Shown in pieces: positions 1 to 6,070 of a stretch of 6,165 nucleotides of DNA. Position 1 is the first letter of the stretch, and each line of letters starts with the position of its first letter. Origin of the DNA: Sphingomonadaceae bacterium (GTDB taxonomy: Bacteria; Pseudomonadota; Alphaproteobacteria; Sphingomonadales; Sphingomonadaceae); the NCBI GenBank assembly GCA_020446665.1, contig JAGREF010000046.1, forward strand, positions 1 through 6,165. The letters are read 5' to 3'. A program made the position numbers and the translations under genes. Below the pieces are notes generated by a model. It saw only the letters and a list, made by a program, of their open reading frames with translations. It was not told the origin of the DNA and made no database searches.

Positions 1-2356
1 AGGCGCGCAGGAACACCACCTGGCGTAACGCGTCCAGCGTGGCCAGATGTTCCTTCCAGTGATGATCGAGCCGTTCGAGCAGCACGCTCTTTTCGACCCG
101 GCGCCAGATATCGGGATCGTTGGCCGATACTTTGGCTTCCATCAGCTCATCAACCTGCGCGCGAACACGCTCTTCGATCAGTTCCGGCTCAACCGCTTCT
201 TCGGTCAGCCAGTCATCAACCGGCGGCGTGATGCCGAGAACTTCAGCAAGCCGTTCCTTCAGCCCGTCAATATCCCACTGTTCCGGATAGGAGCCGGGAG
301 GACAGGCCGCCATGACCAATGAATTGACAGTGTCATGGCGCATATCCAGCACCACATCATCAACCGCTTCGCTATCCATGATCTCGGCGCGCTGTTCATA
401 GATGACCTTGCGCTGGTCATTCATCACGTCATCATATTCGACGACCTGCTTGCGGATGTCGTAGTTACGCGCCTCGACCTTCTTCTGCGCAGTTTCAATG
501 GCCTTGGAGAGCCATTTAGAGCCAATCGCTTCGCCATCTTCGAGGTTGGAATTCATCATCCGGGCGAACAAAGTATCCGGCCCGAAAATGCGCAGCAGAT
601 CATCTTCCAGACAGAGGTAGAAGCGGCTGAGACCCGGGTCACCCTGGCGGCCCGAACGACCGCGCAGCTGGTTATCGATGCGGCGGCTTTCATGGCGTTC
701 CGTGCCGAGCACGAACAGCCCGCCGGCTTCGAGCACCTTGCGCTTTTCCTCTTCAACCTCGGCCTTGATCCGGGCAATGGCGGCATCGCGCTCTGGCCCA
801 TCTTCCATTTCGGACAGCTCATCGTCGATCCGGAATTCGATATTGCCGCCCAGCTGAATATCCGTCCCGCGACCCGCCATATTGGTGGCGATGGTCACTG
901 CCCCCAAACGGCCCGCCTGCGCGACGATATGCGCTTCCATCTCGTGGAAGCGGGCGTTGAGGACGTTGTGCTTCACCCCTTCCTTGTCGAGGAAACTGGA
1001 AAGCAGCTCGGACTTTTCAATCGAGACCGTGCCGACCAGAACCGGCTGCCCGGTTTCGTATTTTTCCTTGATGGCCAGCGCGATGGCTTTGAACTTGTCT
1101 TCCGTGTTCTTGTAGAACTGGTCTTCCTCGTCGATCCGCTGGACGGGGACATTGGTGGGGATCTCCACCACGTTCATCTTGTAGATGTCCCAGAATTCGC
1201 CTGCCTCGGTGGCGGCGGTGCCGGTCATGCCGGCCAGTTTGGGATACATGCGGAAATAGTTCTGGAAGGTGATGGATGCGAGCGTCTGGTTTTCCGGCTC
1301 GATCTTCACCCCTTCCTTGGCTTCCACCGCCTGATGCAGGCCGTTGGACCAGCGGCGGCCATCCATCATGCGGCCGGTAAATTCGTCAATGATGACGACC
1401 TTTTCGTCCTTCACGATATAATCAATATCGCGCTTGAACATGATGTTCGCCTTGAGCGCCTGATCGAGGTGGTGGACGACCAGAGTGTTCTCCACATCGT
1501 AGAGATTATCGGTTTCCAGCAGCCCGGCTTCCTTGAGCCTCTGCTCAACCGCTTCGTTCCCCTCTTCGGTCCAGCTGATATTCTTGGTCTTCTCGTCCGC
1601 TTCATACCAGTCAGCAGGCACCGCTTTCACAATGGCATCCAGTGCGACATAAAGGTCGCTCTTGTCTTCTGTCGGGCCGGAGATGATCAGCGGGGTGCGG
1701 GCTTCGTCAATCAGGATCGAGTCGACCTCATCGACGATGGCGAAATTATAGGGGCGCTGCACCATCTGGCTGCGCTCGTGCTTCATATTGTCGCGCAGAT
1801 AGTCAAAGCCGAGTTCGTTATTGGTGCTGTATGTGATGTCAGCCGCATAGGATTCGCGGCGTTCATGCTCCGGCATATTGGGCACGATCACGCCCACGCT
1901 CAGCCCCAGCCAGCTATAAAGCTGCCCCATCCATTCCGCGTCGCGGCGGGCGAGGTAATCATTGACGGTGACGACATGCACGCCCTTGCCTTCGATGGCA
2001 TTGAGGTAGGTCGCCAGCGTCGCCACCAGCGTTTTACCCTCACCCGTGCGCATTTCCGAAATTTCGCCGCGATGGAGCACCACGCCGCCAATCATCTGGA
2101 CATCGAAATGCCGCATCCCCAGCACGCGCTTCGACGCTTCTCGGACGGTTGCGAAAGCTTCAGGGAGGATGTCGTTGAGCGTCTGGCCGCTTTCCAGCAT
2201 AGCCCGGAACTTGTCTGTCTGGGCCTGCAGTTCGGCGTCAGACAGCGCCTCGATCTGCGGTTCGAGCGCGTTGATCTGGTTGACGATCTTGCCGATGGAT
2301 TTGACATAACGGTCGTTGGAAGAGCCGAACAGGCTCTTGGCAATCTTGTTGAGCAT
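1..2356 (-). CDS. secA: Protein translocase ATPase SecA (C-terminus cut off by window edge)
   Basis: SecA is the ATP-driven motor that pushes unfolded preproteins through the SecYEG channel of the inner membrane. Reading from the ATG at 2356, 785 codons stay open to the window edge. Visible motifs are Walker A MRTGEGKT at residues 102-109, the Walker B/DEAD-type VDEVD at 208-212, the second-motor motif TNMAGRGTD at 491-499, and the arginine-finger region from GTERHESRR to GRQGDPG at about 551-575. The helical-scaffold segment with WKEHL, LRQ and FLRA is the last part present. SecA proteins are usually about 850-930 residues, so roughly 100-140 residues, including any C-terminal zinc-binding SecB-binding tail, lie outside. 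The start gives [11 protein letters not shown], a normal SecA N-terminus, and motif numbering up to VDEVD matches the E. coli protein as I remember it. The only Shine-Dalgarno-like bases are GGGA, 9 nt upstream. No frameshift was seen. Confidence 0.98.
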   Translation of the reverse strand, partial: MLNKIAKSLFGSSNDRYVKSIGKIVNQINALEPQIEALSDAELQAQTDKFRAMLESGQTLNDILPEAFATVREASKRVLGMRHFDVQMIGGVVLHRGEISEMRTGEGKTLVATLATYLNAIEGKGVHVVTVNDYLARRDAEWMGQLYSWLGLSVGVIVPNMPEHERRESYAADITYSTNNELGFDYLRDNMKHERSQMVQRPYNFAIVDEVDSILIDEARTPLIISGPTEDKSDLYVALDAIVKAVPADWYEADEKTKNISWTEEGNEAVEQRLKEAGLLETDNLYDVENTLVVHHLDQALKANIMFKRDIDYIVKDEKVVIIDEFTGRMMDGRRWSNGLHQAVEAKEGVKIEPENQTLASITFQNYFRMYPKLAGMTGTAATEAGEFWDIYKMNVVEIPTNVPVQRIDEEDQFYKNTEDKFKAIALAIKEKYETGQPVLVGTVSIEKSELLSSFLDKEGVKHNVLNARFHEMEAHIVAQAGRLGAVTIATNMAGRGTDIQLGGNIEFRIDDELSEMEDGPERDAAIARIKAEVEEEKRKVLEAGGLFVLGTERHESRRIDNQLRGRSGRQGDPGLSRFYLCLEDDLLRIFGPDTLFARMMNSNLEDGEAIGSKWLSKAIETAQKKVEARNYDIRKQVVEYDDVMNDQRKVIYEQRAEIMDSEAVDDVVLDMRHDTVNSLVMAACPPGSYPEQWDIDGLKERLAEVLGITPPVDDWLTEEAVEPELIEERVRAQVDELMEAKVSANDPDIWRRVEKSVLLERLDHHWKEHLATLDALRQVVFLRA

Positions 2357-2363
2357 GGAAGTG

Positions 2364-2378
2364 AGTCCCGTCAGGGCT
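2364..2378 (-). promoter_or_regulatory. Small hairpin covering the secA Shine-Dalgarno-like bases
   Basis: On the secA strand this reads AGCCC-TGAC-GGGACT: a CCC/GGG stem with a 4-nt loop, extended by AG/CT across a one-base bulge. The GGGA in its 3' arm (plus-strand 2366-2369) is the best ribosome-binding candidate for secA, 9 nt from the ATG at 2356. If the hairpin forms in the mRNA it would partly hide that site. The stem is short, so its stability is doubtful; the regulatory role is inferred. Confidence 0.3.
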
Positions 2379-2391
2379 GGAATCTATAATC

Positions 2392-2420
2392 GCCGCCCAT
2401 GCGACTAAGCGCCGGGCAGC
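2392..2420 (-). promoter_or_regulatory. GC-rich hairpin in the secA leader
   Basis: On the secA strand GCTGCCC and GGGCGGC pair over 7 bp (one G-U pair) around a 15-nt interior, in which GCG and CGC can add three more pairs around CTTAGT. It lies between the stop of the small exported gene (2451) and the secA ATG (2356). No T-run follows (GATTATAGATT comes next), so it is a poor intrinsic terminator candidate and more likely a leader structure or attenuating stem. No convincing -35/-10 pair was found in this gap. Confidence 0.35.
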
Positions 2421-2450
2421 CGGTTCAGAAAATTCTATGGAAAGAGCGCG

Positions 2451-2726
2451 CTATTCGAAAGCGCGGTCAGCACCGAATTGCACAGTCGGGATATAGATCG
2501 TGACTGGCTTTGTACGGGTGCGGCACTGGCTTGAATCCGTGCCTTTCGTGCCCTTGGCAGCACGGCGATCCTCGCAAGTGCAGCTCTGCGCCTTGCCCGG
2601 TTGAGCCGTGGAAGTGCTGGACTGAGCCTGCTCTGCAACAGCAGCCACAAAGCTTGCATGTGCAGGCGCATTCACGGCGGCAAGGCCGGTAATGAGTGCA
2701 AGGCAAGCTAGGAGACGGCGGATCAT
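2451..2726 (-). CDS. Small exported Cys-containing protein, function unknown
   Basis: I do not recognise a family. From the ATG at 2726 it is 91 residues. An in-frame TTG at 2735 would add three residues, but neither start has a clear Shine-Dalgarno sequence. The N-terminus is a textbook Sec signal peptide: MIRR, a hydrophobic core of about residues 5-18, and a likely AHA|S cleavage at 24/25. The mature part of about 67 residues is Ser/Thr/Ala/Gln rich, with Cys49-Thr-Cys51 and Cys68, followed by a hydrophobic stretch PVTIYIPTVQFG near the C-terminus. Three mature cysteines suggest a periplasmic fold with a disulfide or a bound metal. It lies on the same strand as secA, 94 bp upstream, a position that recalls secM in gamma-proteobacteria, though no SecM-like FxxxxWIxxxxGIRAGP or RAPP-type arrest motif is present. 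The signal peptide makes a coding gene likely; two overlapping minus-strand frames look like shadows. Confidence 0.65.
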   Translation of the reverse strand: MIRRLLACLALITGLAAVNAPAHASFVAAVAEQAQSSTSTAQPGKAQSCTCEDRRAAKGTKGTDSSQCRTRTKPVTIYIPTVQFGADRAFE

Positions 2727-2791
2727 GGAACGCAATGTAATGCCAGATGGTAAATTAGTCCACTACCACCGGCGAGATTTACGACTTCACG

Positions 2792-3562
2792 CTATTCGAC
2801 CGCATCTTCGACTTCGATCTGCACCCGGATGGTCACGATCTTGGACACCGGATTGCCTTCACTGTCCCGATAGGGAATGCCGGGCCCCCTGCCGGTTTTC
2901 CCGGGGCACCCGTCCCCTCGGGCCATGTCCCGCTCGATGTCGCGGCGTATCCTCTCCGGCAATTCGCCTTCCAGTTTCTCAAATGCGCAATCGCTGGTTA
3001 TGCCATCCGCGCCATGGCGATAGCTGAACACCGCCGACACAGCGGGGACATCCGGTTCCTTTTTCTCCCAGCGCAGTGTGCCCCTATAAATGCCGCTGAC
3101 CGCTTCACCCTCTTTGTCGAGCGCAGGCCGGAACACGGCTTCCTTCATCAAAGCCGGGCAGGTCGCCTGATCCAGCAGGTCCGAACCGGACGTCTGGACA
3201 ATGGCACAACTCTTGGCACGACCGATCTTGTCCACTTTGATCTCGTACCCGACCGAGCCCTCTTCGCCAGCGCGCCAGGCCTCCAGCGGATAGGCTGCAT
3301 GGGGAACCTGCAGACTTCTGTAATTGATCGGCTCTGGATCACGTGGACCGCGTTTGACCGATCTGGCAGTTCTTATCTCAAGCGCAGGCGGCGCTGGTGC
3401 TATGCGCGTTTGCTCGCGAGGTTCGGCATCACCCACGGCTTCAGCCGCTGCCTCTGTAGCTTCAAGCGCTTCCTCAACTGCTGCGTCGTCGGGCGATTGT
3501 GCCAAAAGCATAGAGGGAGCGAGCGTGGCCAGTGCAAGGGCCGGGATAGTGAGTGTTTTCAT
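2792..3562 (-). CDS. TonB C-terminal-domain periplasmic protein (energy-transducer TonB family)
   Basis: A 256-residue exported protein. Residues 1-21 form a signal peptide or signal anchor (MKTLTIPALALATLAPSMLLA|Q). Residues 22-80 are an Ala/Glu/Pro-rich linker. A TonB C-terminal domain covers about 85-165, with AYPLEAW, G-x-VGYEIKVDKIGRA, the TSGSDLLDQATC stretch, FRPALDKEGEAVSG and a final LRW. TonB domains bind TonB boxes of outer-membrane receptors. This protein lacks the long Pro/Lys-rich periplasm-spanning region of classical TonB, and no exbB/exbD is adjacent, so a true transducer role is unproven. Residues 170-256 form an extra tail with C192, C219 and DSEGNPVS (233-240), which echoes C119, C135 and DKEGEAVS (149-156) of the first domain. 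The ATG at 3562 was chosen because it opens the signal peptide; the frame is open further upstream but that part would run into argJ on the opposite strand. No clear Shine-Dalgarno sequence is visible. Confidence 0.85.
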   Translation of the reverse strand: MKTLTIPALALATLAPSMLLAQSPDDAAVEEALEATEAAAEAVGDAEPREQTRIAPAPPALEIRTARSVKRGPRDPEPINYRSLQVPHAAYPLEAWRAGEEGSVGYEIKVDKIGRAKSCAIVQTSGSDLLDQATCPALMKEAVFRPALDKEGEAVSGIYRGTLRWEKKEPDVPAVSAVFSYRHGADGITSDCAFEKLEGELPERIRRDIERDMARGDGCPGKTGRGPGIPYRDSEGNPVSKIVTIRVQIEVEDAVE

Positions 3563-3644
3563 ATGGGCAGGATGGCGCGCGTGACGCCCAAGGTCCAGCA
3601 AAAGCAATTGCAGCCTTGCGCCGGACAAATTAGGCGCTTGAGCC
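3563..3644. promoter_or_regulatory. Divergent intergenic region, TonB-like gene / argJ
   Basis: These 82 bp separate two divergent start codons, so promoters for both genes are expected here. No -35/-10 pair with convincing matches and spacing was found: TTGCAG at 3608-3613 has no good -10 partner. A weak Shine-Dalgarno-like AGGCG at 3632-3636 sits 8 nt before the argJ ATG. No ARG-box-like palindrome was recognised. Confidence 0.35.
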
Positions 3645-4871
3645 ATGGACCTTGAAACCTCCCCCCTCGCCCGCCCCTTTCCGGATATGCCCGCTATCGC
3701 AGGCGCAACGCCGCGCATTGCCCGTGCGCATTACAAGGATTGGGATCGCTGCGACCTGACCTTTGTCGAGCTGGCAGAAGGCACCAGCGTTGCAGGTGTG
3801 TTCACGCGCAATGTGTGCTGCTCCAGCGAAGTCGAACTGGGCCGTGAACAGGTCAAGGCCGGCCGCGCGCGGGCGCTGGTGGTGAATGCGGGCAATTCCA
3901 ATGCCTTTACCGGCTATCGCGGGCGCGAAGCGGTGGAGCAGATCATGGCGCAGGTGGCGGGTGAGCTGGGCTGCGCGCAGGAGGAGGTGTTTGTCTCCTC
4001 CACCGGCGTGATCGGCGTCCCCCTGCCCAAGGACAAGGCAAAGGCAGGGATTGACGCCGTCCTGCAGGCCGCGCCATGCAGTTGGGAAGATGCCGCGCTG
4101 ACTATCTCCACCACGGATACTTTCGCCAAGGGGGCAACCGCCTCCGCCATTGTCGATGGCAAGCGGGTGGAACTGGTCGGCATCATCAAGGGCAGCGGGA
4201 TGATTGCGCCCGATATGGCGACCATGCTCGGCTATATCTTCACCGATGCCGCAGTGGAGCCTGCCTTCCTGCAACAGCTCCTGTCAGCTTCCAACACGCG
4301 CAGCTTCAACTGCATCACCGTGGATAGCGATACGTCGACCAGCGACACAGTGCTGGCTTTTGCCACTGGCACCGCTGGCAATGCGCCTCTTACGGGATTT
4401 GACGATGCAGGGGCCGATGCCTTTGCCGCCGCGCTCGATCAGCTGTGCCGTGAACTCGCCCATCTGGTGGTGCGCGATGGCGAAGGGGCGCAGAAATTCA
4501 TCGAGATCGCCGTGTCCGGTGCCGCATCAGACGAAAGCGCGCATCGCATCGCGCTGGCCATTGCCAATTCGCCGCTGGTGAAGACCGCGATTGCCGGTGA
4601 GGATGCCAATTGGGGTCGCGTGGTGATGGCGGTGGGCAAGGCAGGCGAACCGGCGGATCGCGACACGCTCTCTATCGGCTTTGGCGGCGTATGGGCGGCG
4701 AAGGACGGCCAGCCGCTGGCCGATTATGACGAAGCGCCCGTGGCAGAGCACCTCAAGGGGCAGGACATCACCATCCAGGTCGATATCGGTCTGGGCGGCG
4801 GGTGCGCCACCGTGTGGACCTGTGACCTGACGCATGGCTATATCTCGATCAATGCAGATTATCGTTCATGA
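3645..4871 (+). CDS. argJ: Glutamate N-acetyltransferase / amino-acid acetyltransferase ArgJ
   Basis: ArgJ moves the acetyl group from N-acetylornithine to glutamate, recycling the acetyl group in arginine biosynthesis; bifunctional forms also acetylate glutamate from acetyl-CoA. The 408-residue protein is full length for the family. Visible hallmarks are VVNAGNSNAFTG (79-90), the oxyanion-hole region SSTGVIG (118-124, Thr120-Gly121), KGSGMIAPDMATML (182-195) with Thr193 as self-cleavage residue and nucleophile, GEGAQKF (279-285), GEDANWGR (318-325) and the C-terminal SINADYRS. Cleavage between Ala192 and Thr193 would give alpha and beta chains. The start at 3645 precedes the conserved PAIAG segment by a normal distance. 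Sequence alone does not show whether the enzyme is mono- or bifunctional. Its stop is 21 bp from the end of the convergent vapD, and the TGA is preceded by A, giving an ATGA that may once have served as the next gene's start. Confidence 0.97.
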   Translation: MDLETSPLARPFPDMPAIAGATPRIARAHYKDWDRCDLTFVELAEGTSVAGVFTRNVCCSSEVELGREQVKAGRARALVVNAGNSNAFTGYRGREAVEQIMAQVAGELGCAQEEVFVSSTGVIGVPLPKDKAKAGIDAVLQAAPCSWEDAALTISTTDTFAKGATASAIVDGKRVELVGIIKGSGMIAPDMATMLGYIFTDAAVEPAFLQQLLSASNTRSFNCITVDSDTSTSDTVLAFATGTAGNAPLTGFDDAGADAFAAALDQLCRELAHLVVRDGEGAQKFIEIAVSGAASDESAHRIALAIANSPLVKTAIAGEDANWGRVVMAVGKAGEPADRDTLSIGFGGVWAAKDGQPLADYDEAPVAEHLKGQDITIQVDIGLGGGCATVWTCDLTHGYISINADYRS

Positions 4872-4874
4872 GCG
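4868..4874 (+). repeat. 7-bp direct repeat ATGAGCG, left copy
   Basis: ATGAGCG overlaps the argJ stop codon (TGA at 4869-4871). An identical copy at 5270-5276 begins the phosphatase gene. The two copies bracket the low-GC vapD segment, and their first bases are 402 bp apart. This fits either a target-site duplication or recombination at a former ATGA stop/start overlap. Flanking bases do not extend the match, and start codons followed by AGC are common, so chance is not excluded. Confidence 0.5.
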
Positions 4875-4885
4875 GAAGCAGCTCA
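4869..4885 (+). terminator. Weak hairpin at the argJ stop codon (possible terminator)
   Basis: TGAGC and GCTCA pair perfectly over 5 bp around a 7-nt loop (GGAAGCA), followed by ACTTTGATT. It starts at the argJ stop codon and lies between the convergent ends of argJ and vapD. The stem is short and the T-run broken, so termination is only a possibility. Confidence 0.2.
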
Positions 4886-4892
4886 ACTTTGA

Positions 4893-5177
4893 TTAGCCCA
4901 GTGCTGGCCCTAGGTCGTTATTTTCCTCGATCCTGAGCATGCGTATATCCCGGACCGACGGCTGGAACCATTGATAGGTTCGCTTTAGTTCTTGCGCCGC
5001 GAGCACACAATCAACCGCTGTTATGTTCTCATTCCCAAAATATGTGGAACCTTGCTGCCATTCAAACCCTCGGTCTTCTAACACTCGACGGATATCCTGA
5101 TACGCATTGCGCCAACTCTGGTTGGGATAAGTTTGCTCCAGCGTCGCAGTATCCAAGTCAAAAACGATGGCGTACAT
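4893..5177 (-). CDS. vapD: VapD family endoribonuclease (toxin-type)
   Basis: This 94-residue protein matches VapD from end to end: MYAIVFDLDT at the N-terminus (Asp7, Asp9), SWRNAYQDIRRVLEDRGF at 21-38, QQGSTYFGNENITAV at 41-55, and the signature SVRDIRMLRIEENNDL at 74-89. VapD proteins are ferredoxin-like endoribonucleases structurally related to Cas2; the N-terminal Asp region is the expected catalytic site by analogy. The frame is open from an ATG at 5228, but the ATG at 5177 is preferred because GGGAGGT lies directly before it, homologues begin MYAI, and the family length is 94-95 residues. Some vapD genes pair with an antitoxin such as vapX of Haemophilus; no antitoxin gene is visible on either side, since the only minus-strand frame just upstream is about 12 codons. 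It converges with argJ and diverges from the phosphatase gene. The lower GC points to horizontal acquisition. Identification is strong; toxicity here is inferred. Confidence 0.95.
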   Translation of the reverse strand: MYAIVFDLDTATLEQTYPNQSWRNAYQDIRRVLEDRGFEWQQGSTYFGNENITAVDCVLAAQELKRTYQWFQPSVRDIRMLRIEENNDLGPALG

Positions 5178-5180
5178 GCG

Positions 5181-5187
5181 ACCTCCC
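5181..5187 (-). promoter_or_regulatory. Strong Shine-Dalgarno site of vapD
   Basis: On the minus strand GGGAGGT ends 3 nt before the ATG at 5177 (core GGAGG, 4 nt away). It is the clearest ribosome-binding site in the window and decides the vapD start in favour of MYAI over the upstream in-frame ATG at 5228. Confidence 0.75.
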
Positions 5188-5226
5188 GCATTAGATGCTT
5201 TTCGATTGTGTCCAAAGGGTGCGTTC

Positions 5227-5255
5227 ATATGACGAGCTTATCACAAATGATTCAA
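5227..5255 (-). promoter_or_regulatory. Candidate vapD promoter
   Basis: On the minus strand TTGAAT (plus 5250-5255; 4 of 6 matches to TTGACA), a 17-bp spacer and TCATAT (plus 5227-5232; 3 of 6 matches to TATAAT) lie in the AT-rich upstream region. Transcription would begin near 5220, downstream of the ATG at 5228, which agrees with use of the start at 5177. Consensus matching is weak. Confidence 0.3.
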
Positions 5256-5266
5256 TTTTCCATAAT
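5238..5266 (+). promoter_or_regulatory. Candidate promoter at the phosphatase start, overlapping the vapD promoter
   Basis: TTATCA (5238-5243; 4 of 6), a 17-bp spacer and CATAAT (5261-5266; 5 of 6 matches to TATAAT) face the phosphatase gene. The predicted transcription start falls at or just past its ATG (5270), so it would give at best a leaderless message. It may be fortuitous in AT-rich DNA. Confidence 0.22.
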
Positions 5267-5269
5267 CCA

Positions 5270-5276
5270 ATGAGCG
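5270..5276 (+). repeat. 7-bp direct repeat ATGAGCG, right copy
   Basis: This is the second copy of the repeat found at the argJ stop (4868-4874), and it forms the first codons of the phosphatase gene. Composition changes at this point from AT-rich DNA upstream to GC-rich coding DNA downstream, which makes it a plausible right edge of the vapD insert. Confidence 0.5.
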
Positions 5277-6070
5277 CATTGGACGATGAAATCCGCGACC
5301 TGCTGCGCTTTGCGGCGGAACGCTCCATCCTGCCCCGCTTCCGCAACCTCGCCGATGATGAGATTATCGAGAAGGCCGAGGATGACCTTGTCACCGTGGC
5401 CGACCGCGAGACGGAAGAATTCCTGACCGAAGCGCTGGAGAAACTGGCCCCCGGTGTGCCGGTGGTGGGCGAGGAAGCGGTCCATGCCGATCCAACCGTT
5501 GCTGACCGGCTAAAGGGGCCCTGCTGGATCATCGACCCTATCGACGGCACACATAATTTTGCCGCTGGCAAGGGGCCCTTCGGTACGATCATCGCGCTGG
5601 CTGATGGCGGAGAGACAATCGCCGGGTGGATCTATGACCCGCAAACCCAGCGGCTATGCCATGCCAAACGCGGCGAAGGGGCGTTTGTGAATGGCGAGCA
5701 GATCACGGCACAGGCGACCGGTGAGAACCCGCCCATCGCCGCCATTTCGCTGATCTTTCTCGACGAAGAACAGCGCGAGGCGACCAAGCGCCATCTCGCC
5801 CCGCATTACCGGATGGTCGACATTCCACGCTGCGCAGCAGAGCAATATCCGCGCCTCGCGCTGGGGGTGAACGACATTTCCGTGTTTAAACGCACACTCG
5901 CATGGGACCATGCGACAGGCGTATTGTGGCTCAATGAAGCAGGTGGCAAGGCCGCGCGGCCCGATGGCTCAGCCTATCGCGTGGATGAGCATGACCGGAT
6001 TGGCCTGATCGGTGCCGCCAGCCCTGCCCTGTTTGACGAGCTGGCGGAACGGATTGCGGGATTGGCTTAA
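5270..6070 (+). CDS. Inositol-monophosphatase-family phosphatase
   Basis: A metal-dependent phosphomonoesterase of the IMPase superfamily, 266 residues, full length for the family. The order of motifs is standard: EKAEDDLVTVADRETEEF (34-51), metal-ligand GEE (67-69), the signature DPIDGTHNF (89-97, with Asp89 and Asp92 as metal ligands), the GWIYDP strand (119-124), and TLAWDHATG (209-217) carrying the late Asp213. Substrate cannot be read from sequence: members hydrolyse inositol phosphates, histidinol phosphate (HisN type) or 3'-phosphoadenosine nucleotides (CysQ type). An in-frame ATG at 5195 would add 25 residues, but these are encoded in low-GC DNA antisense to the vapD leader and do not look like family sequence, so 5270 is preferred. 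No Shine-Dalgarno sequence precedes 5270, which fits loss of an original coupling to argJ. The stop overlaps that of the convergent thioredoxin gene by 4 bp. Confidence 0.93.
   Translation: MSALDDEIRDLLRFAAERSILPRFRNLADDEIIEKAEDDLVTVADRETEEFLTEALEKLAPGVPVVGEEAVHADPTVADRLKGPCWIIDPIDGTHNFAAGKGPFGTIIALADGGETIAGWIYDPQTQRLCHAKRGEGAFVNGEQITAQATGENPPIAAISLIFLDEEQREATKRHLAPHYRMVDIPRCAAEQYPRLALGVNDISVFKRTLAWDHATGVLWLNEAGGKAARPDGSAYRVDEHDRIGLIGAASPALFDELAERIAGLA

Larger units (their letters stand above)
4872..5269. other. Low-GC islet carrying vapD, inserted between argJ and the phosphatase gene
   Basis: By hand count, 4921-5220 holds 149 G+C in 300 bases (about 50%) and 5221-5270 holds 17 in 50 (34%), whereas a sample line inside argJ (4681-4740) is about 70%. 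Codon use also shifts, with many A- and T-ending codons. The segment contains only vapD and its upstream region and is bracketed by ATGAGCG copies. No transposase, integrase, attachment site or inverted terminal repeats were seen. Acquisition by transfer is inferred from composition and gene type. Confidence 0.6.

Noticed and set aside
335..2389. A 684-codon open frame on the plus strand opposite secA, with a further 91-codon one at 47-322.
   Set aside because: Its codons are in exact register with secA codons read backwards, where stops appear only if secA uses TTA, CTA or TCA. GC-biased codon use avoids these, so the open frame is an artefact; secA itself shows every family motif.
2750..2782. 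Inverted repeat GTAAAT...ATTTAC between the TonB-domain gene and the small exported gene.
   Set aside because: Only 6 bp with a 21-bp loop and no T-run; too likely by chance to call an operator or terminator.
3608..3636. Possible argJ promoter with -35 TTGCAG.
   Set aside because: With 17-bp spacing the -10 would be TAGGCG, which is a poor match; better-looking AT-rich bases are only 13 bp away.
3014..3655. A 213-codon plus-strand frame opposite the TonB-domain gene.
   Set aside because: It is in codon register with the TonB-domain frame, has no recognisable domain, and the opposite strand encodes a signal peptide and TonB motifs.
3563..3718. Upstream extension of the TonB-domain frame by 52 codons.
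   Set aside because: It would overlap the start of argJ on the other strand and place a clear signal peptide in the interior; the ATG at 3562 is better.
4893..5177. VapD as evidence of a CRISPR locus, because of its Cas2 relationship.
   Set aside because: The protein is clearly VapD by its RDIRMLRIEENNDL signature; no repeats, spacers or other cas genes are present.
5178..5228. Upstream start for vapD adding 17 residues, possibly a fused or overlapping antitoxin.
   Set aside because: The strong SD lies between this extension and the MYAI start, VapD family length matches the shorter form, and the extra residues resemble nothing recognised.
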